Below are positions 43,212 through 53,289 of a stretch of 64,000 nucleotides of DNA, in pieces. Each line of letters starts with the position of its first letter. Position 1 is the stretch's first letter. The notes under the pieces are model-generated. The model was given only the letters and a program-made list of their open reading frames with translations. It did no database searches and had not been told where the DNA came from. The stretch is from Planktosalinus lacus (lineage in GTDB: Bacteria > Bacteroidota > Bacteroidia > Flavobacteriales > Flavobacteriaceae), in the NCBI RefSeq assembly GCF_014640155.1, contig NZ_BMGK01000001.1, forward strand, positions 248,001 through 312,000, in the 5' to 3' direction. The translations under genes and the position numbers were made by a program.

Positions 43212-46133
43212 ATGAAATCACATTATTTATTTGCTTCTCTGCTTTTGATTTTTTCAATGGCAATAGAAGCTCAGGAAAATGAACCAACAGGTCCTTCCCA
43301 CATTGGAACAATGACGATGCAATATGTTCCCTCAATTGCATCTCAGGGAGAACTTTTACCTTCAAGAGAAAAGGTTGGAGGGCAAATTGAAGACGGAAGA
43401 GCTTTTCCACACAAAGTACTTGTAGGAAAAGATCCTCAAATAGAGGATGATTATTTTGTTAGAAATGCTCATCAATTAACCCAATCTATTCCGGGCAGAG
43501 AACCTGATTTGGTTTTTGATGCTTATTCTTCTGCTTCACAACCAACAGATCCTGATCTCGCAGTAGGTCCAAATCACGTAGTAGTTACTTTTAACACTGG
43601 GTTTAGAATTTTTGACAAAGAGGGTAATCCTTTGACTGGACAAATAGCACCAAACCCAACAATATTTCCAAACGGAGGTTGCTGTGATTTAACTGTTTCT
43701 TATGATAGTGCTGCAGATAGATGGGTAATCAGCTTTTTAGGAGGTGGAGCTCAAATTGCAGTTTCAGATGGTCCTGACCCAGTCAATGATGGATGGTTTA
43801 ATTATAACATTCCTCAAATTAATGATTATCAAAAGCTGTCAGTTTGGAGTGATGGTTATTATATGACAGACAATACAGGGTCTAATAATAAAGTATGGGC
43901 ACTTGAAAGGGACGCCATGTTAAATGGAGACGCTAATGCTCAAATCATTGGGTTTAACTTACCGGGAATTGTTACGAGTGGTTTTTATAGCCCTCAAGCG
44001 TTAAATGTTACTAATGATGATATGCCTTCAGCCGGTAATGCTACTTTTGTTTATTTACAAGATGATGCTTGGGCTGGTGTTTCAGAAGATCATTTGAAAC
44101 TTTGGAGTTTGACAGTAGATTGGGTTACCCCAGGAAATTCTGTAATGAGTGCACCAGTTGAATTAACTACCACACCATTCATATCAGTTTTTGACGGAGG
44201 AAGTTTTTCAAATTTAACTCAACCTAATAATGGAGTGCCAATCGATGCTCTTCAAGCAACGATTATGAACCAAGCTCAGTTTAGAAAATTTGGTTCTCAT
44301 AATTCGGCTGTTTTTAACTTTGTTGTTGACACTGATGCTACAGCTGGAGAACTCGCTGGAGTAAGATGGTTTGAATTAAGACAAGACGCAGATGGTGACC
44401 CCTGGATAATTCATCAAGAAGGTACTCATATTTCAACAGATGGAAAACACGCGTGGCATGCCAGTTTAATGATGGATGCCTCAGGAAACATAGGAATGGG
44501 ATATTCAGGAATGGCTGGCCCAACCACACCAAACCCAACTGACTTTAGAGTTAGTTCTTATTACACAGGTAGGTTTGCAAATGACCCTCTTGGAACCATG
44601 ACTATTTCAGAAGAGTTAATTGCCGCGGGTAATGCAAATATTCCCGGTTTAAGATATGGAGATTATAACAAAATTGACATTGATCCTGATGACGATAAAA
44701 CGTTTTGGTTTATCAATGAATATGTGAATAGTGGTAGGAAAGGTGTTGTTGGAAGATTTAAAATAGCACCAGATTTTAATGATGATATGGGTGTTGTAGT
44801 TATAAACACACCAAATGATGGCGCACTTACCAATAATGAAGAGGTCGAAATTTCTGTGTTTAACTTTGGGTTAGATACTCAAACAAATATTCCGGTTAGT
44901 TTGACTTTAGATGGAAACTTAATTGCAAATGAGGTTATCCCAGGACCCATTGAATCGTCAAACTCTGTAAATTATACATTTACAGCAACACTTGATTTGT
45001 CTAATGAAGGTCAAACCTATGAAATTGTTGCTTCTACTAACTTATCAGGGGACGAAGATTCTTCAAATGATAGCACTACAAAAAATGTAACACATATTTT
45101 TGCTAATGATATAGGTGTTTCTGATATTACAAGCCCCGAAAATGGTGAAGGATTAGGAAATGAATCAGTAACTATTGTTATAGAAAACTTTGGAACAGCG
45201 AATGCTTCAAATTTTGACGTTTCTTACTCAATAAATGGAGGCACACCAGTAGTTGAAACTGTTAATTCTACTGTAAATGCAGGAAGCACTATAAACTATA
45301 CTTTCAATGAGTTAGCTGACATTTCAACTCCTGGTACTTATGAATTTGAATCAGCTACATTATTAGGAAGTGATTCAGATAATAGCAATGATAGCACGAC
45401 TAAAACGGTCGTAAATCTTTCTTGTAGTTCAGAAACAGTTTCACCTAATACACCCATTGGTCCGGGAGCCGGAGCAGTAAATACATCAGTAATCACCTTT
45501 ACAGATGACTTTATTGTAAATGATGTGAATGTTACAATCAATGCTACGCATAGTTGGGTTGGAGATTTGGACATTAAACTTGTAGGTCCAGATAACACTG
45601 AAGTTGTTTTGTTTGACAGACATGGGGGCAGTGGTGATAATTTAACAAATACAACATTTGATGATGAAGCAGCTACACCCATAGCGAGTGGTACTCCTCC
45701 ATATTCAGGCACGTTTAGACCTGATGGCTCTTTGGCTGACTTCAGCGGGATTAACTCGGCCGGTGACTGGTCACTAGTTATTACCGATAACGCAGGTGGA
45801 GATGGGGGTACACTATTGGACTGGACACTTCAGTTATGTGGAGATCCAAATTTAAGTATAGGTGATAATAATATAGACGACACAGAATTATTGATTATTA
45901 ATAAAGGCGATAAACTTTTTGATGTATTATTGCCAACTTCTATAGATTATGACAGATTAAACATTACTGTTCACAATATGTTAGGTCAGAAGCTATTTAG
46001 CAATGTGCTTAAAAATGAAGACGGAACAGGGTACAAATATGAATTGGACATGTCTTATGCAGCTACAGGTGTTTATCTGGTAAGAATAGGTAATAAAGAA
46101 ATAGGAAGCGTTAAAAGAATAATTGTAAAATAA
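43212..46133 (+). CDS. T9SS cargo protein with two CARDB-like domains and a proprotein-convertase P-domain (paralogue 2)
   Basis: 973 residues: signal peptide (1-20), N-terminal domain homologous to the preceding gene (to about 535), two CARDB-like domains (about 538-635 and 637-735), a P/Homo B domain (about 740-878, with FTDDFIVNDVNV, THSWVGDLDIKL and GDWSLVITDNAGGDGGTL) and a T9SS type A domain ending VKRIIVK. P-domains usually accompany subtilisin-like or metalloproteases; here no protease domain is fused to it. It is separated from paralogue 1 by a terminator, so it is independently transcribed. Confidence 0.83.
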   Translation: MKSHYLFASLLLIFSMAIEAQENEPTGPSHIGTMTMQYVPSIASQGELLPSREKVGGQIEDGRAFPHKVLVGKDPQIEDDYFVRNAHQLTQSIPGREPDLVFDAYSSASQPTDPDLAVGPNHVVVTFNTGFRIFDKEGNPLTGQIAPNPTIFPNGGCCDLTVSYDSAADRWVISFLGGGAQIAVSDGPDPVNDGWFNYNIPQINDYQKLSVWSDGYYMTDNTGSNNKVWALERDAMLNGDANAQIIGFNLPGIVTSGFYSPQALNVTNDDMPSAGNATFVYLQDDAWAGVSEDHLKLWSLTVDWVTPGNSVMSAPVELTTTPFISVFDGGSFSNLTQPNNGVPIDALQATIMNQAQFRKFGSHNSAVFNFVVDTDATAGELAGVRWFELRQDADGDPWIIHQEGTHISTDGKHAWHASLMMDASGNIGMGYSGMAGPTTPNPTDFRVSSYYTGRFANDPLGTMTISEELIAAGNANIPGLRYGDYNKIDIDPDDDKTFWFINEYVNSGRKGVVGRFKIAPDFNDDMGVVVINTPNDGALTNNEEVEISVFNFGLDTQTNIPVSLTLDGNLIANEVIPGPIESSNSVNYTFTATLDLSNEGQTYEIVASTNLSGDEDSSNDSTTKNVTHIFANDIGVSDITSPENGEGLGNESVTIVIENFGTANASNFDVSYSINGGTPVVETVNSTVNAGSTINYTFNELADISTPGTYEFESATLLGSDSDNSNDSTTKTVVNLSCSSETVSPNTPIGPGAGAVNTSVITFTDDFIVNDVNVTINATHSWVGDLDIKLVGPDNTEVVLFDRHGGSGDNLTNTTFDDEAATPIASGTPPYSGTFRPDGSLADFSGINSAGDWSLVITDNAGGDGGTLLDWTLQLCGDPNLSIGDNNIDDTELLIINKGDKLFDVLLPTSIDYDRLNITVHNMLGQKLFSNVLKNEDGTGYKYELDMSYAATGVYLVRIGNKEIGSVKRIIVK

Positions 46134-46155
46134 ACCTTCTTATTCTATAGCTTTA

Positions 46156-46187
46156 AAAGGCTGTCAAATTTTGACAGCCTTTTTTTA
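46156..46187. terminator. bidirectional terminator
   Basis: GGCTGTCAA (46159-46167) pairs with TTGACAGCC (46171-46179), with A- and T-runs on either side, between convergent genes. Confidence 0.85.
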
Positions 46188-46526
46188 TTTTCTTTTTTCA
46201 ATTTCAATAATTTCTACAGGGGTTGCCTTGTTACATCTGTTGGCCATTCTTAATGATCTGTAACTTACCCAAATTTTTTCTTGATTCACTTTAAAATTCT
46301 TATCTAAATTAACTGGGTCTAAAAGATAATCGACCCCTTCAACAGAGAGTGTATAGGGGCAAGCATTTTCATTTTCAGAAAAAATGACAACTGCTTTTTG
46401 AAAACCTTTTTCTATCATTTCAGATTCATTTTTTGAAATTTCCATTTCAGAAGATTTTTTAGAACTGTTACAAGAAAATAAAACAACAAAAAAGAAAAGG
46501 GTTAAATATTTTATGTTTAAAGTCAT
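46185..46526 (-). CDS. small lipoprotein of unknown function
   Basis: 113 residues, lipobox with Cys19 (VVLFSCNSS). The mature part begins with a charged coil (SSKKSSEMEISKNESEMIEKG) and contains two cysteines (ENACPYTL and NRCNKATP) that could form a disulfide, with the end VEIIEIEKRK. I do not recognise a named family. It lies alone between two T9SS genes, convergent with the first. Membrane leaflet (inner or outer) cannot be decided. Confidence 0.7.
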   Translation of the reverse strand: MTLNIKYLTLFFFVVLFSCNSSKKSSEMEISKNESEMIEKGFQKAVVIFSENENACPYTLSVEGVDYLLDPVNLDKNFKVNQEKIWVSYRSLRMANRCNKATPVEIIEIEKRK

Positions 46527-46624
46527 AATTCATATTTTTATAATGTTGAAAGCTAAGTATTTAAAATTGAAAATACTTAAAATTAGCACTAAAATTAACA
46601 ATAATTTAATTAATTAAACAAAAA

Positions 46625-48889
46625 ATGAAAAAAACACTATTGTATTTCTTTTTGTGTTGCACATTCATCGTTTCGGCACAGGTAACCAATGAAGGGACTC
46701 CTGAAAGTTGGAAGTTAAGCAATCTCAAAAACTTAGAAAGTATTAAAATGCCAAAATTTGATCTTCAGGCGATGCAAGCTGAAGATGCTATTTATGACGG
46801 GCAAGGCGACAGACCCTGGCGATTTGGAAAAGAATTTATCGTAAACCATACACTTGAAAATTCAGGAGAGTGGACAACACTTGATAATGGAGCTCGTATA
46901 TGGCGAATTAGATATCAGTCAGAAGGCGCTATTACTATGAATTTTCTATTTGAAGATTTTTATATGCCAAGAGGAGGAAAAATTTTCTTGTACAATAATG
47001 ACAAATCAGATTTATTAGGAGCCTATGATCACAGCCAAAATAACAGTGAAAGAACTCTCGGAACTTGGTTGGTAGACGGTGAAGATGTCTGGATTGAGTA
47101 TTATGAACCTGCAAAAGTACAAGGCCAAGGAATTCTTCAAATTGGCAAGGTAGTTCATGGATATAGGTCACAAAGCAATTTTGCTGTTGAGAAAGGATTG
47201 AACGACTCCGGAGATTGTAATCATGATGTTGACTGTCCTATTGGTGAATTTGAAGACCTTAAAAATCACAACAAAAAAGGGGTAGTAATGTTGTTGTCAG
47301 GTTCAAGTGGGTTTTGTTCAGCTTCATTAATCAATAACACATCAAATGATGGAACACCTTATGTCTTAACAGCAAATCATTGCTATAGTAACCCTGCTAC
47401 TTGGGCATTCAGGTTTAACTGGATAAGCCCTGATCCCGTTTGTGCATCTACTCAAAACAGCACAAACGGTCCAACAACTCAAACAATGAGTGGTGCGACT
47501 TTAAGATCTAGAATTGGGCCATCAGATTTCTGTTTAGTTGAAATTAATAACCCAATTCCAGGAGCCTGGGACGTTGTTTGGAACGGTTGGGATAGGAGTG
47601 ACGATATTCCTGATAAGACCTGGGGAATACACCATCCATCTGGAGACATTATGAAAGTATGTGTTGATGACAATGCTCCCGGTCAACTTACTCAAAATGG
47701 GAATGAACCTGTTTGGCGTGTTTTCGATTGGGATTTAGGTGTAACTGAAGGAGGTTCTTCGGGGTCACCATTATTTGATCCTCAAGGAAAAATTGTTGGA
47801 CAACTTTGGCGCGGGGCTGCAGCCTGTGCAGGAACAAATGATAATAACCAATGGGATGAATATGGCCGATTTGGAAGATCCTGGGCTGATGGAGCAACGC
47901 CTGCTACTCGACTTGAAGACTGGCTCGACCCAGATGCAACAGGACTGGTAACAATTGATGCAAACCCACCTTTTGAAGTGTTGGCATACAATGCCGGAAT
48001 TTCTATCAATAATGTAGAAACTTTATTATGTGATAATGTGATTGAGCCTGTTTTAGTTGTTAGAAACTTGGGTTCAGAAACACTGGTTTCAGCAGATATT
48101 GAATATGGATTGGAAGGCACAAGTTTAACTCAAATTGAATGGACAGGAAGTCTTGAAAATGGAGAGCAAGAAGAAATTATACTTGATGCCGTTGCAATTA
48201 ACCAAAATGGAACTTTTACAGCCACACTGGAAAACCCAAATGGACAACCTGATGAATTTCCCGGTAACAATGAAGCAAATGTTAGCTTTGAAGCTCCGGA
48301 AGAATTCATTACTCCCGAAGTAAACTTGACAATTGTTCTTGATGATTACCCGGAAGAAACAACCTGGGAATTCTTAAACTCTGCAGGAGCAACTTTATAT
48401 TCAGGTGGACCTTACCCTGGTCAAGACGGACAAACCATAGAAGAGACCTTTACACTATCATCAGACGATTGTTACACATTTACAATTATTGATGACTTTG
48501 GAGATGGAATTTGTTGTGGTTTTGGAAATGGAAGTTACTCTCTTGAAACAGAAGACGGGACTATCATTATTGAAGGAGGTGAATTTGAATCTTCAGAATC
48601 TGTTACTTTCAGCAATTTTAATGTATTGAGTACTGGTGAAAATCAACTTTCAACTCAGGTCTCCTTATATCCAAATCCTTCAACCGGCATGGTTACGATA
48701 TCAAATACTACAGGAAACAATTTAAACTATGAAGTTTTTAATGTTGTTGGGCAAGTTATCACAAAAGGAGATAATGAAAACAACTTATTTAGTCTTGATT
48801 TATCAAATAACGCTGTAGGATTGTATTTTGTAAAACTAACAGATGTTGAAACTAACAGTACAACAACTAAAAAATTAATTTTAAAATAA
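46625..48889 (+). CDS. T9SS-exported trypsin-like serine protease, lysyl-endopeptidase type
   Basis: 754 residues: signal peptide (1-19, ending VSAQ), a pro/N-terminal domain (20-195), a chymotrypsin-fold protease domain (about 196-440) and, further on, a beta domain with DCYTFTIIDDFGDGICCGFGNG (about 617-638), then a T9SS type A domain. The triad reads His252 (TANHCY), Asp301 (SDFCLVEI) and Ser379 (GGSSGSPLF), with spacing close to Achromobacter lysyl endopeptidase, and many cysteines for disulfides. Extracellular protein digestion is likely; Lys specificity is suggested by the family only. Confidence 0.9.
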   Translation: MKKTLLYFFLCCTFIVSAQVTNEGTPESWKLSNLKNLESIKMPKFDLQAMQAEDAIYDGQGDRPWRFGKEFIVNHTLENSGEWTTLDNGARIWRIRYQSEGAITMNFLFEDFYMPRGGKIFLYNNDKSDLLGAYDHSQNNSERTLGTWLVDGEDVWIEYYEPAKVQGQGILQIGKVVHGYRSQSNFAVEKGLNDSGDCNHDVDCPIGEFEDLKNHNKKGVVMLLSGSSGFCSASLINNTSNDGTPYVLTANHCYSNPATWAFRFNWISPDPVCASTQNSTNGPTTQTMSGATLRSRIGPSDFCLVEINNPIPGAWDVVWNGWDRSDDIPDKTWGIHHPSGDIMKVCVDDNAPGQLTQNGNEPVWRVFDWDLGVTEGGSSGSPLFDPQGKIVGQLWRGAAACAGTNDNNQWDEYGRFGRSWADGATPATRLEDWLDPDATGLVTIDANPPFEVLAYNAGISINNVETLLCDNVIEPVLVVRNLGSETLVSADIEYGLEGTSLTQIEWTGSLENGEQEEIILDAVAINQNGTFTATLENPNGQPDEFPGNNEANVSFEAPEEFITPEVNLTIVLDDYPEETTWEFLNSAGATLYSGGPYPGQDGQTIEETFTLSSDDCYTFTIIDDFGDGICCGFGNGSYSLETEDGTIIIEGGEFESSESVTFSNFNVLSTGENQLSTQVSLYPNPSTGMVTISNTTGNNLNYEVFNVVGQVITKGDNENNLFSLDLSNNAVGLYFVKLTDVETNSTTTKKLILK

Positions 48890-48910
48890 TTCTTTAAGCA
48901 CTATTAGTTT

Positions 48911-48944
48911 TAAAAGACCTCATTTACCGTGAGGTCTTTTTTTT
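48911..48944. terminator. bidirectional terminator
   Basis: AAAAGACCTCA (48912-48922) pairs with TGAGGTCTTTT (48930-48940) across a 7-base loop, followed by T. Serves the protease gene (+) and the convergent outer-membrane protein gene (-). Confidence 0.85.
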
Positions 48945-48948
48945 ATGA

Positions 48949-51900
48949 TTAAAAGTAAGCCTTTAACTGAATAGTGCCGGTGTGAATTGTGTTAGAGCTT
49001 TCACTTTTTCTTCCAAGGTAAGAAAGATTGGCATCCAGGTATTTTGTAATACTTTTTTGAAAAAGTAAGTTCCAGGTAAAGTTTTTATCAGGCTGCAATC
49101 CCTCCAGCATTTGAAATGCCACAGGAGAAAATGCATTTCCATTAAAATCATTTGAAATAAAATTGAACCCTCCGTTGATTGAATAGTTTTCAGATTGATT
49201 GTATGTGAATTCTAATCCCATTTTTTGTTGCTTCAAGTTTTCTCTTTCACCCAATAAATTTTCTTTGTTTGTAAACTGATATAGTACAGAAAACTCAGCA
49301 TTTTCAGAAAACAAATAAGAAATTTTTGGTGCCAAGTCATAACTTTCAATTGTAAAGTTTCGCTGGTCAAAATTTTCTGAAGATGTTTTGTTTTCACTAA
49401 AATGAGATTTAAAGTTAACCAACCAGCTTTGCTTAATTTTGTGACTAAAATTTAATTGATGACTTTGTAAAGTATTTTTTTGTAATCCCACCGAAAGTAA
49501 ATTGTTGGCTTTTGAGTTTGTGAAAGTATAGCTGGTTGTGTAATGTTGTTTACCCCGGTTAAAAAACAGAATATTCCTAAAGTTTAAGGCCAAGCCCAGT
49601 TGGTTTTCCTCTTCTTCGCTAAACGGATTAATGTCCAATGAATTTCCCTGACGAAGAGTTTTTCTGTCGATTAGATAAGACGTTTGATTATAAAATTTAG
49701 AGAGAATATTTTTTGCGGATTGGTTATTAGTGAAATTCCCCGGATTTACAGTAAGAACCTGTCCAAACTTGTTCTGATAAATTTTCACAAAAACCTGATT
49801 GGGAAGTAAAACCCTCACAAAAATGGCTTCATCCGGAAATTGTGCAATTTCAAACTCCTCCAGGTCCTGAACACCATTTTCATTATAATCATTCCAAACG
49901 TGAGTACCCTGACCTGGCTCTACTTCCACGAAAGTGAATTCTTGCTGTGGGAGCACACCACTGTTGGTTTCAAACGTGGAGTTCCATTGCACGGCACCAT
50001 TGAATAAGCGTTGATTAAATAAAATCCGGCTGGTGATGGATTGTTCGTTTTCATTGTCTCCATATTCGTCCTTCAATTGTCTGTAATTAGCAAAAATTGA
50101 AAGTTGGGTGTTTTCAGATTGAAGAAGTTGTGATTTTAAATAATATGTATTGGATTGACTTACCCGTTGTAATTCATTGACTTTGACGCTGTCATTTACT
50201 CTTTTTCGATACCCCATTTCAACATAAACCGAAGTGCTGTCGCCCAGTCCAACAAATCCTTCATAGGCAAAAAACCTTTGACTTATAGGTGTGATACTGT
50301 CTGTTGCCAAAATGCGTTGCTCATTGTCTTCTTTGGCAATTTTTGCACCCACCCATATCTTATTAAAGTCATAAACAGTATTTGCATTGAACCGTAAAAA
50401 AGAAGATTTTTGAGTGGGACCTGAATTCTCTAAAATACTTCCATAAACCTGAGAATTTAGGTTCCCTATTTTTCCAGATGCATTCAAGACGTGCCGACTT
50501 CCGTCAAAATTTTCAGAAAAATCAAGTTTTTGAAACTCATATGTTGCATTTCCAAGGTTGGTATCTGCAATTTGTAGCCCCGCAACTACCAAGCTTTGGT
50601 TGCCTTCCGGGTTTTCAAGATTCCAGTCTCGATTAAATTCTACAGCATATAAACGTTCTATGGTATTGAAGTCTTGGTCTATATAATCAGCGTTTAAATA
50701 GCCGTCAATCTGAAGACCCTCTTCCTGACTATATAAATTATGTTTTGTCTGAATTTTGAATGCAAACCCGTTGTTGTCATCATTATCCAGATTAGAAAAT
50801 AAATTTAAATCTTTTTTGCTGGCGGCAAGTTCAAAGCCAACAGTTGATTTTTCTCCAGGGCGATAACTTCCTTGTACCCCACCCACCTGAAGTTGAGTGG
50901 GAGCAAAAAGCTGAATAACCGGCGCATAGTTCCCTTGTGGAACTCCACTAACAGGGGGAACAAATTCAAAAATCCTGCTTATGGCTGAATTATCTGAAAT
51001 GACGTAGTCGCCCTGATTTTCTCCAACCAACGTAAATCTTACTTGAAAAAGTTCGTCTTCAGGGTTGTTTGAAAAAACAAAGATTTCCTGTCCTTCAAAC
51101 AATTCTTTTTTATACAAAATTTTATTATCAGAATAAGAATCTGGAACTGCAGATGGAGCGACCATTTGCTCTGTATCGTCTCCGGCATTTTGAAGAATTT
51201 GTACTTGTTCTTCCGAAAGGTTTTGTTGCAAGGGCTGATTTTTTAAATCACTTTCGATATATCCATAAGCCCCAATATCCAGTTTTTCGGAAGTATAGTT
51301 TCCTCCGCCATAACCAATAAAACGCGTGTAATTACGATCGGAATATTGATACTCAATCACTATACGCATATCGGCCGTAATCGGAAATGTATTGTTAAAC
51401 CTTACTTCACCGGCGTTGTAATCTATCACATAGTCGGCATTTTCACCTCGCTTAAGTAAAAGCCCGTTTATATAAACACGCTCACTTCCTGAGATGATTA
51501 ATATATACAGTTCACCATTGGGACCAATTAACTTATAGGGACCCTGGTTTCCTTCCTGACCCACAAACTGGCTTCTGGCAAAAACCCCACGGACAACCCC
51601 TCCGGAAAGATGCATCGAGGTTTGAGAATCCTCCCCGCTGAGTGTTCCTTTTACTGACAAGCCCTGAATTTTTTTTTGAAATCTCGCAAAATAACTCGAT
51701 TGGTTTTCCAAATCAATATCACCAGCTCTAATGGTCCAATTGTCGCTAAAAAGTTCAATGAAAATTTGGTCAAATTCGTTTAAATTTTGAGAATAACCAC
51801 CTTCCTGAACCGGTATGTTAGCGTCCTGGATAGAAGCTCTAATGCCCACCCGATCACTTAGTTTACCAGTGATTTGAAGGTCCAGTTCAGAGTTCACAAC

Positions 51901-52365
51901 AGCATTTTGATTGTTGCCTATTGTGATTCCTCTGGAAATGCTTCCGCTGGAATTCAACCCTTCAAAAGGAACGAAGGTATTTGTGCGCGTTGATTGTTGT
52001 AATGAATACAAACGGTCCATCGCTCCTGTGCTTTCAGAAATAATGGAAGCGTCAAGTAAAGAGTATTTTTTGGTTAAAAACCCCGGGTAGTTTAAGTAGC
52101 TTATTGTTACAGAATCTAGTGAATTTTGAATATCTTCATACAAAAAAACCACAGCTGTTTCAAAATTTACACGATATTTTGAGGTGTCAATTGCTTTATC
52201 GTCTTTATCCTTCAAAACAAAACGAGCCGGATTGATACTCACCGAATCAAGCACAATAGAATCTTGAACCACAACTTTCACGGTTCGGTAATTGGTTGAA
52301 CCTTCCTGCGAAAAGCAAAAAAACCCTATCAAAAAAAATACAGCTAAAAATTGGTATTTCATCAA
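48949..52365 (-). CDS. large outer-membrane beta-barrel protein, SprA-like N-terminal region
   Basis: 1138 residues with a signal peptide (1-19). The N-terminal region (about 20-260) carries STGAMDRLYSLQQS, SGSISRGITIGNNQNAVVNS, DRVGIRASIQDANIPVQEGG and the DQIFIELFSDNWTIRAGDIDL stretch, which resembles what I recall of SprA, the giant T9SS translocon barrel. SprA itself is about 2,400 residues. The rest is rich in alternating aromatic strands to a terminal Phe (LKAYF), as in barrels. It may be a small SprA paralogue or a related family; no plug or TonB box is seen. It stands alone. Confidence 0.7.
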   Translation of the reverse strand: MMKYQFLAVFFLIGFFCFSQEGSTNYRTVKVVVQDSIVLDSVSINPARFVLKDKDDKAIDTSKYRVNFETAVVFLYEDIQNSLDSVTISYLNYPGFLTKKYSLLDASIISESTGAMDRLYSLQQSTRTNTFVPFEGLNSSGSISRGITIGNNQNAVVNSELDLQITGKLSDRVGIRASIQDANIPVQEGGYSQNLNEFDQIFIELFSDNWTIRAGDIDLENQSSYFARFQKKIQGLSVKGTLSGEDSQTSMHLSGGVVRGVFARSQFVGQEGNQGPYKLIGPNGELYILIISGSERVYINGLLLKRGENADYVIDYNAGEVRFNNTFPITADMRIVIEYQYSDRNYTRFIGYGGGNYTSEKLDIGAYGYIESDLKNQPLQQNLSEEQVQILQNAGDDTEQMVAPSAVPDSYSDNKILYKKELFEGQEIFVFSNNPEDELFQVRFTLVGENQGDYVISDNSAISRIFEFVPPVSGVPQGNYAPVIQLFAPTQLQVGGVQGSYRPGEKSTVGFELAASKKDLNLFSNLDNDDNNGFAFKIQTKHNLYSQEEGLQIDGYLNADYIDQDFNTIERLYAVEFNRDWNLENPEGNQSLVVAGLQIADTNLGNATYEFQKLDFSENFDGSRHVLNASGKIGNLNSQVYGSILENSGPTQKSSFLRFNANTVYDFNKIWVGAKIAKEDNEQRILATDSITPISQRFFAYEGFVGLGDSTSVYVEMGYRKRVNDSVKVNELQRVSQSNTYYLKSQLLQSENTQLSIFANYRQLKDEYGDNENEQSITSRILFNQRLFNGAVQWNSTFETNSGVLPQQEFTFVEVEPGQGTHVWNDYNENGVQDLEEFEIAQFPDEAIFVRVLLPNQVFVKIYQNKFGQVLTVNPGNFTNNQSAKNILSKFYNQTSYLIDRKTLRQGNSLDINPFSEEEENQLGLALNFRNILFFNRGKQHYTTSYTFTNSKANNLLSVGLQKNTLQSHQLNFSHKIKQSWLVNFKSHFSENKTSSENFDQRNFTIESYDLAPKISYLFSENAEFSVLYQFTNKENLLGERENLKQQKMGLEFTYNQSENYSINGGFNFISNDFNGNAFSPVAFQMLEGLQPDKNFTWNLLFQKSITKYLDANLSYLGRKSESSNTIHTGTIQLKAYF

Positions 52366-52492
52366 TTACTTAAACTGAAAGCGTGGCTATTTATTTTATT
52401 GATAAATGTATTGAAATCTTTGTTTATATCTTCTAAGGAAAGTCTGGGAGTTTATTTATTTTAGCATTGAAAAAAAATAGGAATATTAAAAA

Positions 52493-52517
52493 TAAGATTC
52501 CTCCTTCGCGGGAATAA
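52493..52517. repeat. short dispersed repeat, copy 1
   Basis: Begins with the 12-mer TAAGATTCCTCC also present at 55021-55032, and forms an imperfect ATTCC...GGAAT inverted repeat. It lies just upstream of the exonuclease III start. Confidence 0.4.
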
Positions 52518-52522
52518 ATGAA

Positions 52523-53287
52523 ATGAAAATAGTATCATACAACGTTAACGGAATCAGAGCTGCTATTAACAAAGGTTTTTTTGAGTGGCTGAAACAGGCA
52601 AATCCAGATGTGGTTTGTCTTCAGGAAACCAAGGCACATAAAAGCCAATTGGAACTTGCCATGTTTGAGGATGCAGGCTATGAATACAACTATTGGTTTT
52701 CAGCTGAAAAAAAGGGCTATAGTGGGGTTGCAATTCTTTCAAAAATTAAACCAAATCACATAGAATATGGCACTGGAATAGACTACATGGACTTTGAAGG
52801 AAGAAACATCAGAGCAGATTTTGATGACATTTCTGTGATGAGCATGTACCTTCCCAGCGGGACGAATGATGCACGCCTGGGATTCAAGTTCAATTATATG
52901 GACGACTTTTTGGAATATTCTAAGGACCTGAGAAGAGACATCCCCAACTTAATTGTTTCAGGTGATTACAACATTTGTCATAAACCTATAGACATTCACG
53001 ATCCCATAAGAAATGCAAAAGTTTCAGGGTTTCTGCCCGAGGAGCGTGACTGGTTAAGTAAATTTGTAGAAAGTGGTTTTGTTGATTCCTTTCGTGAATT
53101 CAATCAGGAACCCCACAATTATACCTGGTGGAGTTATCGTGCTAATGCTAGAAACAACAATAAAGGATGGCGTATTGATTATCACATGGTCACCCAAGCT
53201 TTACAAGAAAAACTCAAACGCTCCGTTATATTACCTGAAGCCAAGCACAGCGATCACTGTCCGCTGTTGGTTGAAATTGACAGGTAA
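52523..53287 (+). CDS. xth: exodeoxyribonuclease III
   Basis: 254 residues, full length for the AP endonuclease/exonuclease III family. MKIVSYNVNGIRAAI start (Asn7), LQETKAH with the metal-binding Glu35, SGDYNICHKPIDIHD (about 147-161), WWSYRANARNNNKGWRIDY (about 204-222) and HSDHCPLLV with the catalytic His near 245 are all present. Repairs abasic DNA and degrades 3' ends. Followed after 2 bases by the SanA-like gene, so likely an operon. Confidence 0.95.
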   Translation: MKIVSYNVNGIRAAINKGFFEWLKQANPDVVCLQETKAHKSQLELAMFEDAGYEYNYWFSAEKKGYSGVAILSKIKPNHIEYGTGIDYMDFEGRNIRADFDDISVMSMYLPSGTNDARLGFKFNYMDDFLEYSKDLRRDIPNLIVSGDYNICHKPIDIHDPIRNAKVSGFLPEERDWLSKFVESGFVDSFREFNQEPHNYTWWSYRANARNNNKGWRIDYHMVTQALQEKLKRSVILPEAKHSDHCPLLVEIDR

Positions 53288-53289
53288 AT

